From: Theodoxus fluviatilis
Taxonomy: Eukaryota > Mollusca > Gastropoda > Cycloneritida > Neritidae
Assembly: GCA_034096865.1 (NCBI GenBank)
Contig: JAWQFJ010017579.1
Coordinates: forward strand, 17,501 to 31,258
Reading direction: 5' to 3'
Length of the DNA stretch: 13,758 nt
Shown here: piece after piece, positions 1 through 12,081 of the stretch
Layout: every line of letters starts with the position of its first letter
How positions within the stretch are numbered: position 1 is the stretch's first letter
The notes under the pieces: generated by a model
Seen by the model: only the letters and a program-made list of their open reading frames with translations
Databases searched by the model: none
What the model was told of the DNA's origin: nothing
Program-made: the position numbers and the translations under genes

Positions 1-682
1 ACTTAGGACTCTTTCCCATTTAACTGAATGCATGACTGGCGCACATGCATCCCTACATCGTGCATCAAAGGCACGATGATATCAGAAGGGCATCATGACA
101 TAACCTCCAAACATTTTTAATGGTTCCCTGGGTAAAACCCTCACCTTGCATCAAACTTAATCTAAATCCGTTTCTGAACTCTTGAAGTTATTTTGCACAG
201 CGAATAACGAACTAATGAACCAACCTACCCACCGAAAAACATCAATTCCATGGCGGAGGTAATTAACGTATGGCGAATTGGCGCTTCACGCAGAATAAGT
301 GATAGGCCTAGTTGTCATTCTGGGTCAGTTACACGTGTTTGCAGAAATGCACGCCAGGGACTCACAATACAGATACAGATACAGGTACTTTGTTCGTTGC
401 CTTTCAGGAATTTATCTCGTCCAGCACATACATATATAAGACACAAGTGCTATGACAAAAATATGTACATACTTAAAGTTGTTAGATATAATTAAGACTT
501 TCGGGATGAATACAATGGAAAGTGAAAACTGTGAATATTTTCAAAAGTTAAGAAAACAATCTTCATGGCTCATTTCTTGGGTTGTTTTCTCTCCAGTGCT
601 TCTTCCCCTACCTTTCCTCCGACAACACCCCCTCACCCCCCACTCCGTCCCTCCCTCTCCCTCTGCACTGGTTGCTGTTCAC
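1..682. other. Unassigned flank with no convincing gene
   Basis: Three short overlapping plus-strand open frames lie here. None has a recognisable motif, and their composition follows local pyrimidine-rich sequence (about 596-670) rather than codon structure. The 3' untranslated part of the LINE fragment that ends at 683 on the minus strand probably extends into this stretch, but I see no poly-A (poly-T on this strand) run that would mark its end. Confidence 0.5.
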
Positions 683-1441
683 TTACATTAAAAAGACGTT
701 CGGTCTGGCCTTGCTTAAGAGTCTTATGGAGTCGGGGACGAATGATTTCCGATACCTCTCCGTTCGGGTCCTTGCAGCCCAGAATATCTTCCCTGATGGC
801 AAGATCTCATAGAAGTGATTAAGGGGAGGGTTTAGGTCTTTCCGGATGTCTTCGGTTTTCTTCGTCACGCTTTCTGCGCGAACAGAACTTCCAGAGGTGG
901 CACAAATGTCTTCATAGCTTCCTCATCCGTTCTCTGAATTCTTTTGAGTTTCTTCTTGTCATAAGCTTGAGCACTACTTAGCCACGCGAGAAATCCAAAA
1001 GTTAAAAAAACTCTGGATGGTGGCGATATAAAAAGTTTTCAAAATGTTTTCATTGAGATCGAACTGGCACAGCTGTCGAAGAAGGCGAAGACGCTGACTG
1101 CATTTTTTCACACAACTTGTGGTGTGGGATCTCCAGTAGAGGTCAGCAGATATCGTGATTCCAAGATATATGAAGTCTCACTTTTTCTATTTCTGTATCT
1201 TCTATCGGTCCTGGTCTGAGACTTTGGTCATTGGCCTGGAAGTTTTCGACCATTTATTTGGTTTTCTTTGTGTTTAGAATTAGTTTGTTTTCGTCACACC
1301 AGCTTATGACACTTTCTACTTCTTCTTTATAGGCCGTTTCATCAGAACCTTTCACACGTCCGATAATGGCTGTGTCGTCGGCAAAATTCAAGATTAGAGT
1401 GTCATTTGATTTGGCGATGCAGTAGCTCGTATATATGCTGT
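683..1441 (-). mobile_element. 5'-truncated LINE reverse transcriptase, 3' end only
   Basis: This is the C-terminal part of a non-LTR retrotransposon reverse transcriptase, CR1/Rex1-like by general resemblance. In order on the minus strand: the catalytic FADD box (the YxDD of the family, codons at 1374-1385) followed by TAIIG; the segment VISWCDENKLILNTKKTK; after a frameshift LGITISADLYW, then VKKCSQRLRLLRQL and ILKTFYIATIQS; after another shift KKLKRIQRT; and finally EILPSGK with RTRTERYRKSFVPDSIRLL, which is the conserved end of these proteins, with a stop at 683. An in-frame TAA at 1254-1256 and at least two frameshifts make it non-functional. Similarity stops abruptly upstream of about 1441, in the middle of the RT domain, as in 5'-truncated LINE insertions. 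There is no endonuclease or ORF1 nearby. The subfamily is uncertain; the LINE identity is firm. Confidence 0.85.
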
Positions 1442-3998
1442 AATTTACATGTCCTCGAATAATTTGCCCAATAACTATGTTTAAATGCATGTAATTAAAC
1501 TGTTTATTGCCTTATCTTGAATAATTAGGTTTCAGATACCATTTTCGCAGAATGATCGCTAATGCGGCAATCTTTTAATGGGCAAAACGTCTATACTTTT
1601 TATCCTAAGTGTTCATAGAGTTTACATTTACAAAAGGATTGCACAATGAACTACAGATACCAAACTAAGAAAAACAAGAAATCTCAAAGGGCTTGGTTTC
1701 AACATTTTGTTTGCCTATTTTGGCTCATTACTCGAAAACACTTTTTAGCTCTTCAGCATCCTTTCTATTTAGGCACTTTCAGAGAGCCAATAGCGCAAAC
1801 TTCAGCGGAGTCATGATAATACTGCTGTTGGTATACTGCCAACCGAGGGTATTTGACCAGCGGGTAGTTCGCTCTAAGGTTTGTGTTAGCTAATACAACG
1901 TTAATAAAATATTTCAGTTCACATTTACATAAACAAATAACCACATGCTCATAGTTTATACTTAGGAATACCCTTCACTTTGTCTTATAAAATCACAATA
2001 ATGTTTAATAACGTTGATTTATATGTGTCCAATTCAGATTTTGATTCGCTCAGAAATCAAGTGGAATTCAACGAGTACACCTCTCGACATAGGAAAGTTC
2101 TTGAATACACATTCTTATCCGTCTGAACTCGCGTGAGTCGGCGCCAAAGGAGAAAACACAGCTTTTACAATCTAGTTAACAGTGTAGTCATTGCCAGGAT
2201 GTTCAATGAATTGATAGTCACACCGAAGCACACGACGACTGGACCACTGTTCAGCAGGCATGCCTTACAGCTAGTCAATATTTGTAATGTCTAAGTGCGT
2301 TTTAAAACCCTGCTCTTAACTGGATGAACTACTAGTTTAACAACTTTTTTTGGCGAGCCATATATTGCATACTGGTACGAATAGACCATTTTCGCAAATG
2401 TTTGAAGTCTGGTTGTTCGGACAATCCCAGGTTTTGTTTCATAACTGACTGTAACAATATGCATACGTCACAGCCCAAAACCAGGCTGCCTGAATCTGGA
2501 CCATGCTACCTCGACCCTCATTTTGATTCGAATAGTGTAGCAATTTATATAAAGGAATTATTGATGTATTCTACATTTAGCTTTGAGAAATAAAAAGCGT
2601 TGTTTGGTTATGATTTTGTTGTGTGTGGGTCAGTAATTTGTCAAATGACTACATTGCTTGCGTACCGAAGAAAAAAATGACGCACAACATTTGTTTACTT
2701 GTGTTCACGGACACAACAACATTGGATCCTAGTTGTGTTACACAAAACAACGAGGGTCCAGGCGCGAACCAGCCAATCGGACCATAGATTCGGGGGTTAT
2801 TCCCACTTCATACTCTGGAAACATCAAACATGGTTCTTCAGTTCTTCCAAAGCTCATTCGCTAGCCGAGAGTTCATCCAGTTCAGAAACTAAGGTGCGCA
2901 AACCTAGTTCGCCGAGCCCTCCTAACCTGATTCACAGGCCAAGCCAAGAGTTCGCCCAGTTAGGAAAATACTTTAAATAGACAAACCAGGAATGTATACC
3001 CACTATAACAACAAAGCTGAAAGTTATATGAATCACGCACATTATTGTGCTCCGACAGTACGAAGAGTGATGAATTTGAACCGAAATTGAAGCATAAAAT
3101 GCCTCATGCTCCGACTGGCTGGGTAATCCAGGACTTCTTGGACCGTTTTGACCTCAATAGGTCGTTAGAGACCTCGCGCTCGGAGAGCCCAGAATCACTC
3201 TTGAACGACTTTCCATGATCGAGCGCCAACCAAAATGGCTTCCGCGATGCATTGTCGTCGTAGGGGAAGTGCGCTTCTCAACCAGCTGAACAAACCGGTT
3301 AATTTGGGGAAGCTGATAGGATATATCAAGCTGCCGCTGTGCATCAAGGTTTGGCACCGCTCGAGTCGAAAAGTATGTCAAACGAAACGACGGTGCTTAC
3401 CTACAGCGTAAGCAAGAATTTTTCGAGATTTTCATCATACAAACTAAGAGCTAGTGTCAGATATAGAGTTACTTCCACCCATACTTTTTAGAAGCCTTTC
3501 GTGGACATTTTTGCTCGCTTGCAAATATGTCAGAGCAGTTATTCTTTCTGAAAAAGAAATAAACAACTTTCAGCCTAACTTTTTGTAACTTCTCGCACAG
3601 GCTAAAATGTGTGCAACTGCGCACACTTTTGATAGTGACTTCCTTCTATTCTCCCAAAGCATCCATTTTAAATCGGCACGCGTATCCCTCCGCTGCGGGC
3701 TATCTAGAACTCAATAACGGTACTAGCTGGGGTTCTATGTTGCAAGATTGTTCATATTTGTGCTACAAATGTGAAATTTGGCAGTTTTGTTCAGTTTTAT
3801 GTGTAGATCAAAGTCTGATACAGAGCCACTCAATTTTTGTAATTTTTCCATTTTTTAAAATTAAATTCAAAATGGCCGCCTAACGCATGTATATTGTTTC
3901 CGAATACAATGCAATGCTAACATAATAATGATGTGATATAGTCTTTTAAAGCAGATAACATCACTAGTAGTGGTCAGAATTGTAAATACACAGAAAAA
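1442..3998. other. Long unassigned AT-rich interval
   Basis: No open frame here carries a motif I recognise. The longest (plus 2699-2980, minus 3154-3381, plus 3611-3883) are 75-93 codons with no domain signature and no convincing splice context. A GC-richer patch at about 3110-3420 and another at 2740-2960 differ from the surroundings and may be old repeat fragments, but I could not name them. Confidence 0.4.
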
Positions 3999-4400
3999 TG
4001 ATGAACATGATGCACAAATAAATAATAGAATTGAAATTCAGACCTTTGTATTATGTACCGTCATCACATTCATCGCACACCTTCGAATTCAACTTAAGGA
4101 TAGCTGGTCTTCACATCCTGAATACACAATCCATAATGAACAAACATAACAAAATGAAATTCAATCCAAGATCATTATGTAAAGTCATCACATTCATCAC
4201 ACACCTTCAAATTCCACAACCGGTACAGCTAGTCTTCACATCACTCTGCATCTAAGCTACGCACGCATCGTCCATGATGAACAAAACCCAATTAAAATTC
4301 AATCCAACATGTACAGTCAACACATTGATCATACATCTTCAAACTTCAACATCAGTAAATATAGCTACTCATTATATCACTGTGGTCAACAGTCATCTAC
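3999..4400. repeat. Degenerate tandem repeat, units of about 123 and 138 bp
   Basis: Three successive copies share the same order of landmarks: ATGATGAACA-like, then GAAATTCAATCC-like, then TCATCACATTCATC, then CACACCTTCAAATTC-like, then TAGCTAGTCTTCACATCA. The GAAATTCA landmark falls at about 4033, 4156 and 4294, giving spacings of 123 and 138 bp. The copies are clearly diverged from one another. The array ends about 65 bp beyond the stop codon of the minus-strand CXC gene at 4465, so it is on that gene's 3' side and could be the subterminal repeat region of the same transposon. Confidence 0.75.
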
Positions 4401-4464
4401 ATGTTACATGTAATGCAATAATGTAGAACACACCCCATATTTGGTAAATTTACTCATCACGACT

Positions 4465-5925
4465 CTATTTGCTTGGTGTACAGTTGTTGCACTTGCAGAG
4501 AGCAGTGCATTTCAGTCCAGCCTTTAAACATTTGCAGCGTTTAAAGCTATGGCAGCCCTTCTTGCAGGCACACTTCAACAATTCCCGACAAGTATTGGAT
4601 GCTTCAGGAAGAACAGTCCAGAGAGGCTTCCACATACCACTGACATGCTGCCAACCCCAGTCACTTGGATCAGGAAGTACTGGTGTGGCATCTTCAACTT
4701 GATTCCAGATGTGTCCCCCCTGGTAGACAGCCCGTTTGCAGTGTTGAAATAGGGCTTCACTAGTTGGTGGAATATTGTCAATCTGGCGGCCTTTCTTGGT
4801 AAACAACTCCATTCTTGCACTGTTCACATCCACAGTGTTGCTTGTTTTGTCGTACAGCAGCACAACAAATCTCTCCAGCGCCATTCTGTCCTCCTGGGTC
4901 AAGCTGCAAGGCAGTGTGGATAGTCTTAGAAATACTTCTGTGATCTCTGGACAAGTCTTCCACAACTCCCAGGCTCTCTTCTTGCCAACCCCATTGAAAG
5001 AGGAGACTGTATCGCAGCCTGTTATGCTGTGAAACATTGGCAGGGAGCATGCTTTGTCAGCACCCAATGCTTGGGCAATTCTGTGGGCTGCAATGTATCT
5101 GAAATGCTGACCGGTTCCCATTGCAATCCATATTTGCAGTTCAGGATGGCGTGCTGCAGCTGCCACTGCAAGGACAACAACATCTGTATCCACAGTACGA
5201 ATCAGTATCCTCTGGTAGGTCTTTGAAGCGTGTGCAAGATGCACCATTATCCGAGTGTCTGCTTCCTCATGACTACAAGGAGACAAACCTGTGTGGTCAA
5301 TCGGGTGGTTTGATAGAACGATTGGCCCCTGTGTTGAGATGATCAGCTTTTCTGTCCCTGATGTTATTGCAGTCTGCGCGAGAAGATGAAACAATTTTGT
5401 CTTGTTAAAATCACCAATTTCATGAAACTGAGCTAGATTTGCTGCCAGAGATGTGTATGTTGATCCTTGTTGTTTTTGTGTGGCGTTGGCTGGGCCCTGT
5501 AATTTCTCTGATGTCTTAGTTTGGCACAGTGCACACAAATTCCAGTCAATGGATGGTGGCTCACTTTCTTTCTCCATTTTGCACAAGTGTGCCCCCTGAA
5601 AAGATCAATTAAAATTCAGTATTGGTAAAACACAGGTTTCATTTATGGGAATGCCTGTATCATGGATCTAGATGTAGATCCCTGCCTGTATGAATGAAAG
5701 GGAAGTTCAAGTTGTGTACTGTAAATGTGTTTGTCATAGAACGTCCTTTTAAACCCACTGCATCCACTGAACGTAAACAAAGAGATTTATTGGTTATTGT
5801 GTGCCATATTTAATTAAAGCTGAAACACTATTACTAAACAAAACTCTATAATAAAATGATGAATGATTCGAAGTTATAAAACTTACCCCTCCCAGGCGAT
5901 TTTCATGGCATTGTACACAAAACAT
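4465..5925 (-). CDS. Transposon-type protein, nuclease-like core plus CXC tail
   Basis: Proposed two-exon minus-strand gene: exon 1 is 5925-5887, the intron 5886-5596 (GTAAGT donor, TTTTCAG acceptor), and exon 2 is 5595-4465, joined in phase 0 to give about 389 residues. Counting from the codon at 5586-5584, there is a C-x2-C pair near residues 18-21 and the signature SHEEADTRI at 105-113. RTVDTDVVVLA follows at 130-140, then ITGCDT with GVGKKRA at 188-205. A cysteine-rich tail at 333-369 (CACKKGC, RCKC, LKCTALCKC) matches the tesmin/TSO1 CXC domain, a zinc-binding DNA-binding fold. The acidic residues of EEAD, DTD and GCD followed by a glycine-rich helix-hairpin-helix-like stretch follow the order seen in FEN1/XPG nucleases, so I infer a metal-dependent nuclease ancestry. 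From memory this protein family is highly repeated in aquatic animals, which suggests a mobile element. The frame is intact from exon 2 to the stop. The N-terminal exon is the weakest part of the model. Confidence 0.75.
5596..5886 (-). other. Intron of the CXC-tailed gene
   Basis: On the minus strand the sequence after 5887 begins GTAAGT and the sequence before 5595 ends in TTGATCTTTTCAG, both close to consensus. Joining them gives GGG|GGG in phase 0 and an uninterrupted frame running through CVQCHENRLGG into GAHLCKMEKE. Exon 2 alone has no ATG until the fourth codon after the TTG at 5584-5586, which fits its being an internal exon edge. Confidence 0.55.
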
Positions 5926-5961
5926 CAGGCATCGATGAGAGTCGAGTAGAAACTGGAGGGC

Positions 5962-6120
5962 ATGATGGAGCAGGGTAAATATAAAGTTGAAAACGTGGTT
6001 CTCTTAGAAGACGTAGCAAACAAGCAAGCAAAGAAACAAGTCGCTGAGTCGGAAGACAGAGCTCGCCGCAGACGCAACCTGATAATCATCAAACTTGAAG
6101 TGGATCCACAAGTTGACTAG
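5962..6120 (+). pseudogene. Possible LINE ORF1-like coiled-coil remnant
   Basis: This 52-codon frame opens with two ATG codons and ends in TAG at 6118-6120. Its second half reads KKQVAESEDRARRRRNLI, which resembles the basic hinge after the coiled coil of many LINE ORF1 proteins (pattern E-D/N-R-x-R-R-N-N-L-I). Little else remains on either side. Its first half lies opposite the proposed exon 1 of the CXC gene, so one of the two readings of 5962-6000 is coincidental. Identification rests on a single short motif. Confidence 0.3.
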
Positions 6121-6867
6121 AAGAGACGAAAAATGCGGTAGCCATTTCGATTTTGGATCCCAGTAAAGTCCCGCAGATAATAATTCTAAACAATATAAAT
6201 TTAAATTAAAAAGGCAATTTAAATTGGTTTGTAGAATTTATTACTTTAACCATTATTATTCTCTTTCAGGCAGCCACACCAAAATATTTTTTTTACTTAT
6301 AATTTTGTTAACAATACAACCTTTACTGCCGAAAGGTCAGAAAGGTGCCTTCTGTGGGTTGAAATCGTCTGCTAGGTATTTTTCTTTAATTAATTTTTTC
6401 ATCAAATACAGCATACATTTTTAATGGCTCTGTATCGCAAACGATATACTAATAAGTAACTTTATTCAATAATTTCACTTGTAGCATGATAGTGAACAAT
6501 TCATATGAGTGGATGCAACATAGAACCCCAGCTATACGCCTAGCAAGCCTTTCAAGAGTCGAACGCTATCCAGCGCAAGGTCTCTTGAACGACCTACAGT
6601 ATTCGAAACAAACCCCACTCCCCCCGATCCCCCACCCCTTACTCCTCTGTTGGGTACTAACTGTAGGGCGAGCGACCGTAAACTCTGCCCTCACCCCCTA
6701 TAGGACATTCTCATTAACGTACCCTGCAGGAGTTATCCTCGGCGCTCTCTGTCGAAAAACAACGCGTTAGGTAGAACCACCTAGTTCCGGTTGCATTCTC
6801 GTAGCGTCTGCACTGAATACTAGATCGCTCAAAGTACATGTATGTGGGGGTGGAAAACAGTACTGTG
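6121..6867. other. Unassigned interval, AT-rich then GC-mixed
   Basis: 6180-6480 is strongly AT-rich without coding signal. 6490-6790 is more balanced and carries a 94-codon plus-strand frame (6486-6770) with no recognisable domain. I see no tRNA-like or element-end structure here. Confidence 0.4.
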
Positions 6868-7210
6868 TCATGTAAAGCTCGAATGAGTAGTAGCAGATAA
6901 CTGTTTAGTTCTGGCTTGAATTGACAATTTCGTTTCCCTGGTCTGGCGAGGACCGAAAATTCACTATCATCGAGTGGATGAGTGATCAACTTGTACCGCA
7001 CTCGGCGTAATCATGGATCCAATATGATGTAATGTCCATGGCGTAATGTAGGCCTATAACTTGTAAGATCGGGTCGATGATGACAAGAAAATGGCATTAA
7101 AACACACAAAAAGTTTCATTACAACTAAAATCACCGATTATATTAATAACTGACCATTTTTACACTTACAGCTAGTACTGAAACCTTACAACGCAAACAA
7201 AACACACCTG

Positions 7211-7230
7211 CCGGGACGGGAGTGTCCCGG
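7211..7230. repeat. Perfect 7 bp GC-rich hairpin
   Basis: CCGGGAC at 7211-7217 and GTCCCGG at 7224-7230 enclose a 6-nt loop. It lies in the centre of the foldback element, in an otherwise AT-rich stretch. No poly-T tract follows, so there is no reason to call it a terminator. Confidence 0.6.
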
Positions 7231-7240
7231 TCTAGCACAA

Positions 7241-7267
7241 GTGATCGTTTCGCTATCTGATCCGACA
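7241..7267 (+). repeat. 27 bp direct repeat, copy 1
   Basis: The 27 bases beginning GTGATCGTTTCGC and ending TCCGACA recur exactly at 7428-7454. The copies begin 187 bp apart inside the foldback element. An exact match of this length in degenerate non-coding DNA suggests a recent internal duplication, or a nested insertion that left a long target duplication. Confidence 0.85.
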
Positions 7268-7427
7268 TGGTATTCCTCCAGCAAACAAGCAACTACTGCA
7301 ACTTCATGAAGTTATTGAAATCTCAAAGTGTGATGTCAGACATCGATTGACTGAGTTCGACTGCAGTTGCCGAATCAAAGTTCAAACGTAAGCGCTGCTC
7401 CCAAGGCCAAGCTCGTTTAAGTTGCTT

Positions 7428-7454
7428 GTGATCGTTTCGCTATCTGATCCGACA
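7428..7454 (+). repeat. 27 bp direct repeat, copy 2
   Basis: Exact copy of 7241-7267, in the same orientation. The bases on either side of the two copies differ, so the duplication is limited to these 27 bp. Confidence 0.85.
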
Positions 7455-7721
7455 ATAATTACTAAACATTTATATCAAAAGCACTATTCAAAATTTTTAG
7501 CGGGTGGTCTAGCCCGCACAACTAAATCTACGGTTAATATCATCTCCACAAGCCGAATTAACTACGTGAAGTTATACATTACGCCGAGTGCGGTACAAGT
7601 TGATCACTCATCGACTGGATGATAGTGAATTTTCGGTCCTCGCCAGACCAGGGAAACGAAATTGTCAATTCAAGTCAGAACTAAACAGTTATCTGCTGCT
7701 ACTCATTCGAGCTTTACATGA

Positions 7722-8220
7722 AACATTATATCACACTAGCTCGATTGTCTGCTGGCATAGTGACTACGGTTCGATCGCGTTCGTCTGCTAGCAAGCTAGG
7801 TACGTACGGTGAGGTTTGTTTACTTATCTTCTGTGGGTTTTGTGCAGAAAGTATACGTTAAAACAGTCTAATATGACTATTTTCGATTATTTTTATCTAA
7901 TTAATCTTTTTGAATGCTTTAGTGTCATCCTTTTGCCACGATCTAGCGATCATCCCATCAGCTTCTATTTGTACCACTCTACCGGAACTAGTGGAAGTAA
8001 AGGGACGAAACTCGGGCTGAATTTCCGTTTCAGAAGTGAGAATGTCCTATAGAAGCGTACCGCAGCGATTCAAATTGTATTCTTACGAAACTGCCACTGA
8101 GAGGGTAGGAGGACGGGAGGCCGAATCCCCGAGGCGTGTGCACTTTCTTCTCCGAGTCGGGAAGCGCGTTCAGTGCAGTGTAGTCTATTTGCTATGGCTA
8201 CGTAGCAAATGTCGTACTCC
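7722..8220. other. Unassigned interval before the microsatellites
   Basis: No recognisable coding signal. A 166-codon plus-strand frame (8036-8536) crosses the end of this stretch, but it owes its length to the CA repeat. A small perfect inverted repeat, TTTGCTA at 8188-8194 and TAGCAAA at 8203-8209, is present and has no clear meaning. Confidence 0.4.
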
Positions 8221-8235
8221 CTCCCTCAACCATCA

Positions 8236-8266
8236 TCCCCCCCCCCTCCCCCCTCCCCCTTCCCCC
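8236..8266 (+). repeat. C-rich homopyrimidine tract
   Basis: An uninterrupted C/T run dominated by runs of C. A similar run of 11 C residues occurs at 8570-8580. Both are low-complexity sequence. Confidence 0.8.
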
Positions 8267-8400
8267 GTGATATTACGCTTTGAAGGTACCAGATACTGGG
8301 ACAAACACTCTCTAGGGCACACACAAACATGTATACACACATATACACAAACATACACACATTACACACATAGACACAAACATATACATATACACACATT

Positions 8401-8401
<1 letters not shown>

Positions 8402-8457
<56 letters not shown>
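8402..8457 (+). repeat. (CA)28 microsatellite
   Basis: 56 bases of perfect CA repeat, preceded by about 85 bases of imperfect CA/TA-rich sequence from about 8317. The perfect part is likely to be length-polymorphic. It creates false threonine/histidine and cysteine/valine open frames on the two strands. Confidence 0.95.
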
Positions 8458-8458
<1 letters not shown>

Positions 8459-8793
8459 CCCCTGAACATCAGGACACACCATTCACCGCTCCTGCAACAT
8501 TTTTACCTGATGGGAAGGGAAATTATTCAACCATAAAGCGAATAGACGCATCTAAAATCTTTGACAGTCTCCCCCCCCCCTCTCCTGCAACAACCCCACC
8601 CCCAATCCAGTTTTCTTTCTTCAGGCAATTCAATTTATCCCTGAGTAGTGAGAAGATAGAGGATTCGAGCATACCATTCAAATAAGAATCTTTAGAATCC
8701 TTGCAGCTTCGAGCTCTGTACCTATTAACAACAAACCACTACAGGTCGATGCCATGAACTTGCAGCTAGACTCCACAGAAAAAATCTGTTAAA
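8458..8793. other. Unassigned interval between microsatellites
   Basis: Short non-repetitive sequence apart from the 11-base C run at 8570-8580. I see no gene or element end in it. Confidence 0.5.
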
Positions 8794-8860
8794 GTGTGTG
8801 TGTGTGTGTGTGTGTGTGCGTGCGTGTGCGTGTGCGCACGCGTGTGTCTGCGCGCGCGCA

Positions 8861-8864
<4 letters not shown>
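8794..8864 (+). repeat. TG/CG alternating tract, Z-DNA candidate
   Basis: About 70 bases of alternating purine-pyrimidine sequence: perfect TG up to 8818, then mixed TGCG and CGCG blocks including CGCGCGCGCA at 8851-8860, with a single break near 8847-8849. CG-rich alternation of this length is the classical Z-DNA-forming pattern. Confidence 0.85.

Positions 8865-8900
<36 letters not shown>
8864..8900 (+). repeat. (GA)n microsatellite
   Basis: 37 bases of perfect GA repeat directly abutting the alternating tract, followed at once by a short TG run (8904-8914). It is a compound microsatellite with the preceding tract. Confidence 0.95.
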
Positions 8901-8904
<4 letters not shown>

Positions 8905-9114
8905 TGTGTGTGTGACATTCTGAACACAGAGACTATATTGACTATAGTCTCAGCCACGCTGAATGTGTGTGTGAGTGTATGTGTGTCTGTGGTTGCGCGC
9001 ATGTAAAAGTGCTCATATACATATATCCGTGCATGTGTATTTATTGATAAACGACGAGGAGGGGGATACACCAGTTGCACTTCTATGCTTTCAGAAGACT
9101 GTCTTTCGTTGCAG

Positions 9115-12081
<2,967 letters not shown>

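Larger units (their letters stand above)
6868..7721. mobile_element. Foldback (long inverted repeat) element, 854 bp
   Basis: The left arm 6868-7011 and the right arm 7578-7721 are reverse complements of exactly equal length (144 bp) with four mismatches (about 97% identity) and no gaps. The 566 bp between them is non-coding and contains an exact 27 bp direct repeat and a 7 bp GC hairpin. Because the arms read inward into one another, both give the same spurious open frame on opposite strands, beginning MRYKLITH. No transposase is present, so this would be a non-autonomous foldback-type element. Clear target-site duplications were not found immediately outside the arms, so the true ends may differ. 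Confidence 0.75.

Noticed and set aside
3154..3381. 75-codon minus-strand frame in a GC-richer patch
   Set aside because: No recognisable motif, no splice context, and low complexity in places.
4469..5342. Plus-strand and other minus-strand frames overlapping the CXC gene
   Set aside because: Shadows of the 376-codon exon, which carries clear conserved motifs in its own frame.
6714..7001. 95-codon minus-strand frame paired with the plus-strand frame at 7588-7791, sharing an MRYKLITH start
   Set aside because: The shared protein sequence is produced by the inverted-repeat arms. The frames diverge outside the arms, and no known domain is present.
8036..8536. 166-codon plus-strand frame
   Set aside because: Its length is due to the CA microsatellite, giving a threonine/histidine run. 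No domain is visible on either side of it.
8766..9080. 104-codon minus-strand frame
   Set aside because: Made of CA and GA dinucleotide repeats read in frame. It has no independent support.
8975..9114. Upstream part of the open frame that precedes the STELLO-like exon
   Set aside because: It is open only by chance through TG-rich sequence. Two acceptor-like sites at 9094 and 9114 mark the more likely exon start, and residues before them do not fit the protein.
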